A model generated the notes under the pieces. That model worked only from the letters and a program-made list of their open reading frames with translations, did not search any database and was not told the origin of the DNA. A stretch of DNA of 64,000 nt from Phaeosaccion multiseriatum (Eukaryota; Ochrophyta, other classes). The stretch spans positions 3,534,001 through 3,598,000 of the forward strand of contig OZ218952.1 in the NCBI GenBank assembly GCA_965112735.1, written 5' to 3'. This document shows positions 1 to 11,251 of the stretch, in pieces (within the stretch, counting starts at the first letter, position 1; every line of letters begins with the position of its first letter). The position numbers and the translations under genes were made by a program.

Positions 1-1796
1 GGATAGGGCAGAGAGAGGGGGGGTGGGGTTAGAGGAGGAGGTTTCATTCACGGAGACAGCGGGGCGGTAGATCGGAGGGGGTGGAGTGGGGGGGGGGGGG
101 GGGGGAGAACTGAATCCTACAGTAGGAGGAGAGGCAGCAGCGAAAGGGCGAGTACTTCCTTGACGGGGGCGGCGGAGCTGAGACACAGACACCAATCAAC
201 CCTTGTCAACACCCCTCCCCTCCAATAACACTACACTCGTTGTAAAGCATCAACGCCCCCGTCATCTCTGTGAAGAGCAGCATCCGTTCGCTCCAACAGC
301 ACTTCCCAAACGCCTACGTCTAGAGGCAAGAGTCTCGGGGGCCGTATGGAAAAGAAAAGCAAGCAAAGCACCCGGACTCACACGACTCAACCTCGCTGAG
401 CACACAGGGGGCACTCCTCATCAAAAACATCCTCATCTGTCTCCGTCTTGCTCTCTCTGTATATCGCTCCTTACCTCCAGGGTGAGGCCCATCCCACTGG
501 CCTGGGGGAAAGAGACGGTGTATCCCACAGATCCATCCATGGCGCCTCCCCCCCCCCCCACCCCCAACCCAGACGGGTGGTCGCCTACTTCACCTGCGCG
601 TGCAGGTTCGGAGCGTCGAGAGGTGGCGGCAGAGGGTGGGCGCAATGACGAAGGCGTGGGGATGAGGTGGTCAGCTTCCACAAGGAGAGAGGAGGGGAGG
701 GTGCAGCTGAATGGTGAAATGGGGAAGGGGCCGGAGCGGAGATGAGCCGATGATGATGATGAGACTCATGTGCAATCCATCCGGCCATCTTTTCTCTCTC
801 TTGCTCCACAGAGAACCCCCCCCCCACACACACACCGTGGTGGTTGTGTCCATTGCATCCTGTGAGGCCCCTAGCCCACCCTTCTCCTCCTCCTCTCCGC
901 GTCCCTGCTGCTTTCGTTTTCCTTTCCGCCAGTCCCCTCTCGTCCCCTCCCTACCTTGGAAGGATCCTTTACCGCCAAAACTACCCCAGGTTGCTCACCC
1001 TGAGCAAGACAGACACGGCTTCAAAGCTTTCCGAGCTCCGTGCAGTGCAGGGAGCCGCGGGCAACGCGTGGGCACCTCGTATGCCTCCCTGGGTCCAACA
1101 GGGGTGGCCCAGCCCAGAGAGAAAAAGGGGGTAGATGGCAGAGAGAGCAAAACGGGGGGGAGGTCGTGTTTGCGAACGACGATTTGGCTCTAGCCTCCCT
1201 TTTTCTCTTCCACCTCCGCTCCTCTACCGGCTCCTATCGAGCCTCAATGATGGCCACCACCCCCTCCGCCCCCCTTTTTGGTCAAACGCCCCCGCCTCTG
1301 CAATCACAGCCACGCCCCCTCGGGAAAAAGAAATTCCACATCCATAACAACAACAACCCCCCTTTTCCCCTCGTCCCCCAGGCTGTCGAATTCTCGGTAG
1401 TGCAAGATAGCGCGCGCCAGCTGACGCCGATGGGAGCTAGCAGCTAGCTCACGCCGGCGGCGGCAGCTGATGGTTGGCCGGCCGGCCGGCCGATCGGCCG
1501 GTAGCAGGTCAAGGCCGGCTGACACGGGCGGTAGTGCGGTAGTAGCAGGTAGCTCGTCAGGGGTCGAGGTAGCGACAACACCGGCACCGGACAAGAGAGG
1601 CGAGGAGCTGGCGGGAGGGGGGGGGGGGGGTGAGGACAGAGGAAAGCATTTTGGTTTTTGATGCATGCATCGGCTGGTCCTCGTGTCATCGAGTTGTTAT
1701 GGAGGAAACGAAGGAGCCCCTCTGGTGGGCCCTGTGGGAGACAGGAGGGGCGGAAGGACATGGAATTAACATGCTAATTAACAGTGAATTATTATA
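1..1796. other. No confident gene; possible minus-strand exons
   Basis: No long reading frame here has recognisable protein character. The stretch holds a G-run at about 91-106, C-runs near 550, a dense GGCC palindrome cluster at 1476-1500 and a G-run at 1617-1630. On the minus strand a few short segments have exon-like borders: 972-1006 reads GEQPGVVLAVKDPSK between an AG and GTAGGG, and 477-504 reads ASGMGLTLE between CCCCCAG and GTAAGG. They may belong to a gene continuing off the left edge, but I cannot join them into a model. Confidence 0.3.
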
Positions 1797-2089
1797 TCAA
1801 GGAATGAGAGCTCCTCCGCTTGCTTGCTTGCTAAAGTCGAGGAGCGAATCCACCACCTTGGGTGGCCATCGCAACTGATTCTCTAGGTAGGACCTGCAGA
1901 CAGTGGATGACGGTGGATGGGGAGAGGGCGGGAAAAGCATCGGGGAGGGGCAGGGTGAGGTACACGTGATGCCAAGCGAACAACATAGTCGCGGCTTCAG
2001 GAGGGGCCAACACAAACGAAACTCACTGCCTGCCTGACTGACTGACTGACTGCCTGCCTGCCTTACAGAACTGACTGACTGCCTCAATG

Positions 2090-2120
<31 letters not shown>

Positions 2121-4213
2121 ACCAGACGATCTAACCAACTAACCAACCAACTAGCCAACCTGTCTAGGTACTGCTTCCTGTTGGCCACGGAGACAGTCTT
2201 CCAGGACTCCTGCGCCTCCTTGGCGCTGCCCCTGCCCCAGTTCACCGCGGTAAGGGCGGCGTTCACCTCGTCCGTTTCGTAGAATTTGGTGTGCACTCGC
2301 TTCAGGTACTCCAGAGAGTCGAAAGGCTTGCCGTCCTGTTGGGTGGGATGGGGGCGGTGAAGGTAAGTCGGTGAGTACGCTGAGCGAGGGAGGGAGGGAG
2401 GGAGGGAGGGAGGGAGGGAGGGAGGGAGGGAGGGAGGGAGGGAGGGAGGGAGGTGGGAGCCCGTAAACCTACCTACCTATCCACCTACCAGTAAGTGGTA
2501 CTCACTCACTCACGCACTCCCTCACTCACATACTCACTCATGTACTCACGCATTCACCCACTCCCTTCCTCTATCCCCCCCTCCCCTCCCTCCCCACCTC
2601 CCTCTCTTTTCCGCACCTGATACAGGGCGAGCGAGAAGCGCAGCCACCACGGCTGCACATTGCCTGGGTCTCTGACGACGGCTTTGTTGTAGTTGATGCA
2701 CGCCAACTCGTAGTCTCCTGCCCGCTCGTTGACCAGGCCCAGCTGGGTGAACAGCATGGGGTTCCCTCTCTTGTTGAGTTTGGCTGCCATTTCAAAGTCG
2801 GTAGTGGCTTCCGCCGTGCGGTCCAGAGCGAGGTATGTGGAGCCTCTGATGTGTGTGTGTGTGTGTGCATTGTGTAATTTGCATGTGGGAGGGCGGAATC
2901 TATGAGTCAGTGCAGGCCTCCTCCTCTTCCCTCCTCCTTTCTCCTCCTCTACCTCCTCCTCCTCCTCCTCCTCCTCCTCCTCCTCCTCCTCCTCCTCCTC
3001 TTCCTCCTCTTCCTCCTCCTCCTCCTCCTCCTCCTCCTCACAAGCAGAGGGTCCCAAGGGTACCCTCCCCCCCCTCCTCTTTCGACAAGCAGCTTCGGCC
3101 ATGCAAGCAAAACGTTCAGTCAGTGAGGAAGAACGACATGTACCAGTAGCGCCCCACCACACCGTATGCCCCTACCCACACGTCCATCGCTGCCCACTCA
3201 CGCACCGGTTGAGATGCATGAGCCACTGGTCAGGTACGCGAAGACCCTCTGTTTGGGCGAGCGAGAGGGCCTTCGTGTAGTCTCTGATGGCACCCTCGAG
3301 GTCTCCCGTGGCGATGAGGATGTTGCCTCGGTTGCTATAGGCGTACACATAGCCGGGTGAGCTCCTCACGACCTGATACCACATCACATATACGGGAGGC
3401 ACAATGGACAATGGGCAATTGACAATTCGTGGTGAATGCGAAATGGCATTGGTTCGATTGGAGAAACTCGTCCTTCGTCTGATTTTCGCCCTCCCTCCTC
3501 ACCACTCTGCTCTAGCCTTCGTACCCACGTAACCCACGCAACCCACGTACCGTGTTGTAGAGCTTCAGGGCCTCCTCGAAGTTCCCCACACTCCCCTGCA
3601 GCGTGGCCTTCTTGAAGGTTGCGTTTATTTGTCCTTCCAGCTTGTCCACCGCCACCACCTCCTGCCCTTCAACTTTGTCCAGTGAAGCAGAGGAAGCCGC
3701 GGCAGCCGCAGCCGCAGCCGCAGCGGTGGCAGAAGACGTTTTCTCTGCCCAAATTGCGGCGGAGTCTTTCGAGGCAATGAGTACTGTGCTCGGCGCCTCA
3801 GCCATGAGTGAGGGAAGGCTGGGTCCACTGGCGACCGCAGCCCATGTTAGCGCAGGCACGGCCACGGCGGTGGCAACAAACCCGAGCAGGCTTGCCGCAG
3901 CAGAGGAATGGCGAGTCGCTGCAGGCCGCTGCTGTTGCTCGTCGTGTTGGAGGTCCTGGGCCTTCCCTTCGATATCAGCGCCTGAAGTACCTCGGCGCGT
4001 GTAGTTCCTTATCCGTCGTCGTTGTCGGCCCGTCGCCAGGCAGGAAGAAGACACCGACTCCTCACAAGCAGCCACCGCAGAGTACCGTGACGACCTCAGG
4101 ACGACGCCAGAAGCTGGCGCCAGCAGAAACGCATCAATCCCTGTATGTGTGTGAGCGAGAAGCACGGAGAAGGAGAGCGCAGCATGTGCTCTTGGGCACG
4201 CTCGCTTCCTCAT
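1797..4213 (-). CDS. Plastid-targeted TPR-repeat protein (5 exons, 443 aa)
   Basis: Exons on the minus strand are 4213-3551, 3372-3206, 2845-2617, 2335-2160 and 1893-1797; phases match and the total is 444 codons. The N-terminus has a hydrophobic stretch followed by IDAFLLAP, then a second hydrophobic segment near residues 108-135 (LLGFVATAVAVPALTWAA), a layout that fits plastid import and then thylakoid or inner-membrane targeting. The rest is tetratricopeptide repeats: GNFEEALKLYNTV, AYSNRGNILIATGDLEGAI, and QLGLVNERAGDYELACINYN with a following NYNKAVVRDPG helix. A conserved tail follows (NQLRWPPKVVDSLLDF). TPR domains bind proteins; related plastid TPR proteins assist photosynthetic complex assembly, but the role here is inferred. 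The gene is divergent from the pinin gene, with about 217 bp between start codons. Introns carry GGGA, CCTG and TCC microsatellites. Confidence 0.8.
2388..2452 (+). repeat. (GGGA)n microsatellite in TPR-gene intron 4
   Basis: About sixteen copies of GGGA fill much of the intron between exons 2617 and 2335 of the minus-strand TPR gene. On the coding strand the array reads TCCC and lies upstream of the acceptor, so it forms a long pyrimidine tract. Confidence 0.9.
2943..3040 (+). repeat. (TCC)n trinucleotide repeat in TPR-gene intron
   Basis: An almost pure CCT/TCC run of about 95 bp with two TTCC interruptions lies in the intron between exons 3206 and 2845. Long acidic or proline reading frames across it are artefacts of the repeat. 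Confidence 0.9.
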
Positions 4214-4277
4214 GCTCGAGGCCGCTCTTCAGCTTCTTTTATAGCCCTTCCCTTTACTATCCTGTCCTGGTCAATGG

Positions 4278-4315
<38 letters not shown>

Positions 4316-4430
4316 GGATTTGGATTTGGCGGGGGGCCATCTAAGTCAATAATAGGGTTCCCCGGGGGGCGTGCTGAAGACATTCACCAGCTTATCTATC
4401 ATCTTCCCTGCTGTGTTGCAACATCTCGCC
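4214..4430. promoter_or_regulatory. Divergent promoter between TPR gene and pinin gene
   Basis: This 217-bp gap separates the start codons of two divergently transcribed genes. It contains a (GA)n run at about 4280-4312. No clear TATA box is seen. A shared bidirectional promoter is inferred from the spacing only. Confidence 0.5.
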
Positions 4431-6011
4431 ATGGCGGAGGAGGTGCGAGCGCTGAAGCGAAAGAGGGAAAAGCTGGAGGCGCAATTGAGGGAGGCGCAGG
4501 GGCATGACAGACCGAGAACAGCGTCTGTTGGCGGGAGAGACTATGGAGGCGGGGGGAGGAGAAAGAGAGAGGACATGGATATCTACGGAGGAGGTGGGAG
4601 AGGAGGAGGCGGGGGGGGAGGGGGAGGAAGAGGAAGAGGAAGAGGGAGAGGAAGGGAGCGGCCGGCAGAGGGGAGGCAAGTAATATACAGGGGTGGCCGG
4701 CCGGGGGAGAGGCAAGCGCTGCATGGCGGCAGCGGTAAGTGGGAGAGGGGCGCCGACCCCGGCGAAAACGGTGAGACGTGGGGGAGGGGGGAGAGAGGTA
4801 TTGGTGATGCCGGCCTCCGAGAGACGGGACGCAGAAGAGACTCGAGAGGAGAGCAAGGCCGATTTGGGCATGGGCACCACGCCAATGACCGTGCTGCCCC
4901 GAGAGAGAGGCCTGCGAAGCGGAGGATGATGAGTACTGTGACTGTGATTCCACACGAGGAAGGGGGGGAGACTGGGAACGATGAGACAGTCGAGGAGGGG
5001 CAAGTGGCCGAGGGGGGCGAGAACGGGCCTGCGAGGGAGCAGGAGGAGGAGGGGGGGGGGGGCGAAAACGGAAAGGAAGCTTCATCAGACGGAAAAGAAA
5101 TTTCATTAGCAAGCGCTGCAGGGGAGACTCTGGCGAATGAGGCAGCAGAAGGGGGTGGTGCCGAAGAGGAGAGACACGTGAATGGGAATGGAAAGGATGA
5201 GCATGCAGAGGAGGACGACGAGGGCGAGGACAGTGACGAAGGCCGCAAGAGCAGGCGTAGAGTGAGACAGGGCAAGGAAGACCGGGAGGTCGGGGAGGGA
5301 AAAGAAGCGGGAACAGCGCGAGGAGAAGCGGCACCGAGTGAAGGGCATCAAGAAGGAGGAGGAAAGACTGGGAAAGAAGCTGAACATGCAGCCGAGCGCG
5401 CGTCGGAAGAGGAGCAGCAGCAGCCGCAGCAACAGGTAGAGACAGAGCCAAAGCCACAGGCCCCGCCGGTGGTGGACGCTGCTAGCAAGAAGCGAAACAG
5501 GAGGATGTTTGGGGCCCTCATGGGTCACCTGGGGCAGGCAAAGGAGAGGCTAGACAAGGACAAGAAGCTCATAGACAAGCGGTCAGTCCTGGAGCACACC
5601 GTGGCGAACAAGCGCAAGGAGGAGTTGCACGCTAATCTGAAGGCGGAGTCGTTCCACAAGGAGGAGGAGAGGGAGGAGGAGCTCCTAAAGCAGGCGCGGC
5701 TCAAGGGCGAGCTCAAGAAGACGGACATTGCCATCCAAGCGGCCACTTGGATCTCCAGCAGAGAGCCTCTCAAAGGCTTCATTATCACCAAGCATCAGCC
5801 CGCGCTGGGGTGGCTCCCCAACGAGCACAACAAGGCGTCCAGGGCTTTATTGGAAGAGTCGGCGCAAGCCATTACCGATTCTATTGCTGCCCGGGAGCGG
5901 GACAGGGACGAGCGGTGTCGCCAGATCAACGAGGATCTGGCGGAGGCTGCGCTGGCCAGGAAGGAGGAGAGGGAGGAGAGGGCGACCAAGTTTCCGCGGA
6001 GGCATAGGTAG
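4431..6011 (+). CDS. Pinin/SDK/memA-family splicing-associated protein (526 aa)
   Basis: Single-exon gene. The start at 4431 (MAEEVRALKRKREKLEAQL) is chosen because pinin proteins begin with a short helix of this kind; an in-frame ATG at 4371 would add 20 residues. Residues 40-110 are RGG-like and Gly/Arg rich, and 150-340 are acidic low complexity. The diagnostic pinin/SDK/memA domain starts near residue 353 with KKRNRRMFGALMGHLGQA and continues through coiled-coil segments (KLIDKRSVLEHTVANKRKEE, LKKTDIAIQAATWISSREPL) to a basic end (FPRRHR). In animals pinin is a nuclear-speckle protein tied to the exon-junction complex and alternative splicing. The conserved domain is C-terminal here, behind a long disordered region, whereas in animal pinin it is near the N-terminus. 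Confidence 0.88.
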   Translation: MAEEVRALKRKREKLEAQLREAQGHDRPRTASVGGRDYGGGGRRKREDMDIYGGGGRGGGGGGGGGRGRGRGRGRERPAEGRQVIYRGGRPGERQALHGGSGKWERGADPGENGETWGRGERGIGDAGLRETGRRRDSRGEQGRFGHGHHANDRAAPRERPAKRRMMSTVTVIPHEEGGETGNDETVEEGQVAEGGENGPAREQEEEGGGGENGKEASSDGKEISLASAAGETLANEAAEGGGAEEERHVNGNGKDEHAEEDDEGEDSDEGRKSRRRVRQGKEDREVGEGKEAGTARGEAAPSEGHQEGGGKTGKEAEHAAERASEEEQQQPQQQVETEPKPQAPPVVDAASKKRNRRMFGALMGHLGQAKERLDKDKKLIDKRSVLEHTVANKRKEELHANLKAESFHKEEEREEELLKQARLKGELKKTDIAIQAATWISSREPLKGFIITKHQPALGWLPNEHNKASRALLEESAQAITDSIAARERDRDERCRQINEDLAEAALARKEEREERATKFPRRHR

Positions 6012-6614
6012 GGGAGTGGGTGGTGTTGGTGACACAGCAGCAGTAGCGTGCAGAGGAGGACCAATGCTGCGGCAGTGCGTCGCCGTATCCTTCGAAGAGC
6101 ATGCGCTCAGAGGGACTTCAAGATTGGCCGACTCTCTCTCTCTAAGGAACAGCTTCAGAGCTTCACTCTCTCTTGGGCCGTGAAGGGAGGAGAAACAACT
6201 GGCACGTGCAAGGGGGAGGCGCGCGCGGGGGGGGGGGGGGTGAAGGTTCCCCAGTCTCACCATTTGTTCATGTCAGCGTGCTTCTGCAATCAATACACCA
6301 CCTCAACGTCCGGTGATCACCCACAGACAATTACTTCTCTCCTCTCTTGTCTCTCAAAAGCTGCCCATCCAAGGGACTAGCCCATCCCCTCCTCCCCTCT
6401 CTCCATTGCTGCACAGCAAATAAAGCACATTTTAGCTGTCCCATTCTTCTCCATGATCAGCACAAGTAGGCGACCTTTCATTTAATCTAAAATACGCCTT
6501 CAGCTGGTTACTCTTACCTAACCGCCTCACCCACACCCTATACGTCACATCCCTCTTGCTCACGCGTCCGTCCTCCCCGTCCTTGCAAGCTACTCCACCC
6601 CCGCGTGACGGGCA
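6012..6614. other. Convergent intergenic region with polyadenylation signal
   Basis: This lies between the stop codons of the pinin gene (+) and the next minus-strand gene. It has a G-run at 6229-6240 and an AATAAA at 6419-6424 that could serve the pinin transcript. No gene is seen. Confidence 0.6.
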
Positions 6615-7700
6615 TCAAGTCTCCATGGTGATGGCATCAAGCCTCCAGGAGTCGTCTGGCTTTCCCTTGGAGAGCTGAAGGTCAACAATCTCCTGCTGGG
6701 GGTCCGGTCCACCGGCCCTCACGCGGAACCTCTGCAGTGCTCTGGTGCCATCTTCCGACACTTGGGCCTCCCCCAACCTCTCCACACGAGAGTTCTCTAC
6801 CAGGATGGCAAACTCCGAGCCACGCAAGTAGTTGCCGTACTGAGTCGGACTGTGGTGCGCAGCAAGAGAGCAACATGAGCGCGTGAGTGGAGTCAACAGG
6901 AAAGGATATGTAAGAGATATTTTGGAAGGTCTACAAGCAGCATGGCGAAAGGATGGGGGGGCGTGACAGGTCGCGCAAAGCACTCTCCTTCTGTCCATCA
7001 TTGCCTGCCTCTTCCCTCCTCACTTCCTCTCTCTCAATCTCTCCCTACCTCAGCTTCAAAATATCATTGTCAGAGGATGCGAACTTGATGCAGACAGCAG
7101 CGCCGTAGTCCAGAATGGGGTCATCGTTGATCTGTAGGGCGCGAACGATGATATTGGCGGCCTCTCCGGGCGGTAATTCTGGCCGAGGAAAGTCCTTCTT
7201 CCTCTTCAATACCATGTCTCTCCTGCGCAAGTCAGTCAATGCGGCGACCATCACCGAGCGAACACATTAGAGCGAGTGGTGAGCGGTAAACACATATGCT
7301 GAGACTATCTGCAGCACCCTCCACATAACCCACATCCACATTATCTCTCCCCTCTCCCCCCTAAGAAGCAATCTCTGTCTCTCTGTTAGGAAAGCCCCCC
7401 CTCCCCAATCTCGACTCACCTTCCGCCTTCCTTCCACTCTTCCGCCGCTTGCTTATCCATTTCGCTCATTTGTGCCTGCATGTCCTTGTCGCTCATTTGT
7501 GCCAACGCCGTGACTCTGCTGCCGGAAGGAATGCTGAACGTGTTAATATTGCTACTTCTGCTTGGGTCATGTGGGGACCGCCTCACCATCCCTCGCGCTG
7601 CTGCTACTGTGGAGGGGATGACGGAAAATGCATGCGACTTCTCCAGCAAGAGGCTGAAGCAGATGCACCAACAACATACTGTAAGGTAGCCCTGCATCAT
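6615..7700 (-). CDS. Plastid-targeted conserved protein of unknown function (3 exons, 229 aa)
   Basis: Exons on the minus strand are 7700-7420, 7222-7049 and 6849-6615, 690 nt in total with matching phases. The N-terminus has a signal peptide (YLTVCCWCICFSLLL) ending in KSHAFSV, whose Ala-Phe junction is typical of ochrophyte plastid preproteins. The mature part has PPGEAANIIVRALQINDDP followed by DYGAAVCIKFASSDNDIL, then YLRGSEFAILVENSRVERLG and a beta-rich C-terminus. The ALQ-ND-P...G...C-FAS pattern resembles uncharacterised plastid proteins of plants and algae; I recall no established function. The family link rests on pattern memory only. The stop faces the pinin gene convergently. Confidence 0.72.
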
Positions 7701-7824
7701 GTCCCGAGCTTAGAGCAATTGAGTGAAGACCTGGCTGAGGTGGGAAAAGAAAAAAAACTAAATTTGAGATGTTAAGCCCCCCCAAAAGCCAAGCCGGTGA
7801 TTACTGATCATGGCCGCACACCGG

Positions 7825-8865
7825 CTATAACCCCTTGCCCTTGCCACCTCCCTGCTCTCCCTGCTCTCCCTGCTCTCCCTGCTTCCCTTGCTCCTGCTCC
7901 GGTAGCACAATTCCCACCACGGAGTCCGCGAGCCGCACGCTCATGTCGAGCTTCCTGCCGGCCAGTGCTGCGATGCCCGATGCCAGCCACTGAGCGCAGT
8001 TGCTCTCCACTCCGAGATACCGAGGGCTCTCGGCGATGTGCTCAATGATGATGCCGCCCTCGTTGATCTGCAATGGGGGGGGGGGGGGGATGGCAATGGA
8101 CAGGGGGGAGGGGTTGGCGGTGCGTGATTACGCACCACAAAGAGCAAAGAGCAAACGAAAACGTAGGCATTGCGAAGAAACCCATTCACATCCGAAGAAT
8201 GGAAGGCGTGCTTCACACAAGCGTAGCCGGCTCCTCTGACCCCCCCCCCCCCTTCCTCCGCGCACCACTTGAGCGGCGCATCACGCATGACTGTATCGGC
8301 CCATATGACTGGCCGACCCACAAGAAGTGGACATGAAGCATCCAACTCCATACAGCGTCAGAATTCCCTCACAAAACACTACTCCCACCTGCAAGCACGC
8401 CACGGCGTCAAGTATACCTCCCTTGAAGGCGCCCACCGGGGCCCCAAAGGCCCACCCGGAGCTCATTTGGGTGAAATCGGAGCTTCTGGCAGGCTTCCAC
8501 TGCGCCATTCCTGAGCAGGAGGGAAGGAATGCGTTTGTTGGGTAGGGAGATAGAGGCGCCTACCTGCTTGACAGCCTACCACCACCGGCCTTGTATACTT
8601 GCTCTCTAAGCAAGGCCAGTAAGAACGGGGAGCCAGTGTTGGGGCGTGCCTACCACTCCTTCGCCTCCCTCCGCGCTCTACCTGTGCCTCTTTGCCTGTG
8701 CCTTCCTCACCTCTTAAAGCCTCCAAAGCGTTTTCAGCCTCCTCCCCGATTACAGCATTATCCTTCAGCTCCCTGCCGGCGAAGGCCGCCATCGGAGACC
8801 AGTCCTGGATGAGCACGACAAGAGAGGAGCGAGAGAGCAATTGGCAAGCGTAGAGGTAGACGACC

Positions 8866-8911
<46 letters not shown>

Positions 8912-9648
8912 AAGCAGCAGCAGCAGGAAGGGGTCTGCTATTATGCACTAGCTTCCCTACCTGGAGCGCGAAGAGGTACTCCTCACTGCTGAGTTCCCGA
9001 ATGGCCTCATCGCCCTTCTCCAACAACACTCCGATGGGAGACTTCTTGTCGGACGATCCCTTTTTCTTCGGAGTCTGTACATGATTCGCGAAAAAGGGGG
9101 TGAGCGAGAGGGGTCGAAGGGAAAGAGAGATGGTTCCACCACTCCATCACGCACGCTTACCCACTCACTCACACTCACTTCGACCTTCGTGCCAGCCCCC
9201 CTTCATAGCGACATTGGACTCGACCCACCTTGCGCCTTTTATCTGTATCTTCCTCTTTCCCTTCCTCCTTCGGTTCTGGCTTGGCACCGAACCCTTTCCA
9301 CGTGCTGCTGTCCACCCCCTCCGTGCCCGCGTTGGTAAACATGTCCTTGAAGCCATCACCTGCAGACGCCGCCTCCTCTCCTGTTTCTGATTCTCCTCCT
9401 GCCCCCATCCTCAGCGCCGAGCTCCGTCCTCCCCAGTACGAGAAGCAACCTTGCCACTCCTGCCTGCACTCTCCAGCCCGTAAGCGGGGGGCGGGTTGTG
9501 CTCGGCCCACATCTCCTCCGCCTCCTCCTCCTCTCTCTCTTATCGATGATGCGATTACTGCCGCTGCACCATGAGCCGATACAAAGGCGAGCGTCTCCCA
9601 GCACAGGGCGTTCCAGGTAAGCAGGACTACCAGCGCCACGGGCCGCAT
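7825..9648 (-). CDS. Plastid-targeted protein of unknown function (5 exons, 330 aa)
   Basis: Exons on the minus strand are 9648-9229, 9074-8961, 8804-8711, 8510-8389 and 8067-7825, 993 nt with consistent phases. The start MRPVALVVLLTWNALC begins a signal peptide ending ETLAFVSAHG, again with the Ala-Phe motif of red-lineage plastid proteins. Downstream are KDMFTNAGTEGVDSSTWKGF, the helix IGVLLEKGDEAIRELSSEEY, a Gly-rich segment (SGWAFGAPVGAFKGGILDAV) and LAGRKLDMSVRLADSVVGIV. The C-terminus is a Gln/Gly/Lys-rich tail built on a GEQGEQGEQ repeat. No family was recognised. Its start is 412 bp from the divergent RING gene. An intron holds a (CAA)n run at 8867-8909. Confidence 0.68.
8867..8909 (+). 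repeat. (CAA)n trinucleotide repeat in intron
   Basis: About fourteen copies of CAA lie in the intron between exons 8961 and 8804 of the minus-strand plastid gene. On the coding strand it reads (TTG)n. Confidence 0.9.
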
Positions 9649-10060
9649 GGCGCAAAAGGAAGGGGGAAAAGGAAGGGTGGATTATCTACGGCGGTTGGTG
9701 CTCGCCGAGCCTGTGACCCCCCCCCCCACCGCCCCCCCGGGTTTCGACCTCAATCCAAAACTTTCTCCACGTGCAAACAGCAGAGAGAGTCAAAAAGGGC
9801 ACAGAGTTTTTATCTCTTCCAGCTGGGTATATTCTCTTTGTCCCAACGACACGCATGTGAGGCCCGGCGCCCAGGGTTGAAAATCACGACTTCTTTTCCC
9901 ACGGAACAGAAAAACAGAACAGTTGGAACATGGTCAAGGGCCCATGGTCAAGGGGGCAAAGGTGGTAGTGCGGGGGGGGAATCGTGTAGACCAGGCGTGG
10001 AAAGAGGGTGGGGAATCTGTGGGCACCGGTTCCTCTGCCCACAGCGAGTCTGCTTTGAAA
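9649..10060. promoter_or_regulatory. Divergent upstream region, plastid gene and RING gene
   Basis: This 412-bp gap separates two divergent start codons. It contains C-runs near 9718-9740 and no obvious TATA box. An in-frame ATG at 9923 could extend the RING protein by 46 residues, so part of the region may be 5' coding or leader sequence. Confidence 0.4.
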
Positions 10061-11212
10061 ATGGCGTCGGCCACGAGAAGAAGTAGACTGCTGGCATGCC
10101 CGGCGGGGGAAGGACACAACTCCGGTCCATCGCCTTCTGCCTCCCCTGTATCATCAGCATCCGCAGCGTCGCCTTCCTTCCTGTCCACTCGGAGGGTGGA
10201 CTTGGTGGCGGCGCTGGGTGCCTTGATTGTCTGCCTGGGGCCGCAGGTGGTGGGCTCCTCCTTCTCGCCCACGCTGTCCATCATCCTTGTGGGTGTGGTG
10301 CTGTGGCTAACGTCCCTGCGGACTTTCCCCACAAGGACGGAGCTACTCTACATGGTGGGCAAGGTGGTGTGGTGGGCGCTGCTGCAGCTCATGGCGGTCT
10401 TCTACCTCACTGTGTTTGGCATTTCCAGCGTGTTTTTCATGCTCCGCCGATGGAAGTTCGGACGACGCAGGCATGGTCGATACTGGAGGCTTATGGCAGA
10501 GGGAGAGGGGTTGGAATGGGAGGAGATTGAGCAGCAGCAGCAGGAGGAGGAGGAGCATGAGTGCGAGGGGCATGAGGACGGAGAGCCAAGAGAAGAAGCA
10601 GAGAGAGCGGATGGAGGTGCAAGTTTGCGTCAGTTACCACAAAGAGGGCGGACCCTCCATCGTTTATATCAGTCACCACCAAGAGGCCGGACGCTCCGTA
10701 GACGTCGCCCTCCTCCTTTGGATATCCGAGATGACAGCTTTGGTGGGGGGGGGGGGGGGGCACTCCTGTTATTCCTCAGACGAAGAACGAGGCGAGCAAG
10801 ACGAAGAGGGGGAGAGCGAAGATGAGGACCATATTCTCACCTTACACCAAGATGAGGACGGAGAGGGGGATGAGGAGGACGAGGAGGAGGAGGAGGAGGA
10901 GGAGGAGGAGGAGGAGGGGGGGGGCAGGGGCGAGGAAGAAGAGGATGCTGCATCAGAGCACGCCAGAGAGGATATGCTCATGATCCTGTGCCGGCGCTTG
11001 GATGTCCTCCTCGCGGCGCCGCAATCCGAGCGCTCTGAGACGAGCTGGCAGGGCTTCATCGCCGCCTACGGCATGGTCAAGCGCATGCTTGAGAATGAAG
11101 AGGGGGTGGGCGGAGCAGGAGCATCAGCCGCAGGAGGAGGAGCAGAAGGGGAGGACCAGGAGGACGATGATATGGATTTCGGGGAGGGCGCCTATGCAGA
11201 AATGGGCGGCAT

Positions 11213-11251
<39 letters not shown>

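Noticed and set aside
2554-3162. 202-aa minus frame with a long poly-Glu run
   Set aside because: Only the part at 2617-2845 is a real exon of the TPR gene; the poly-Glu is translated intron (TCC)n.
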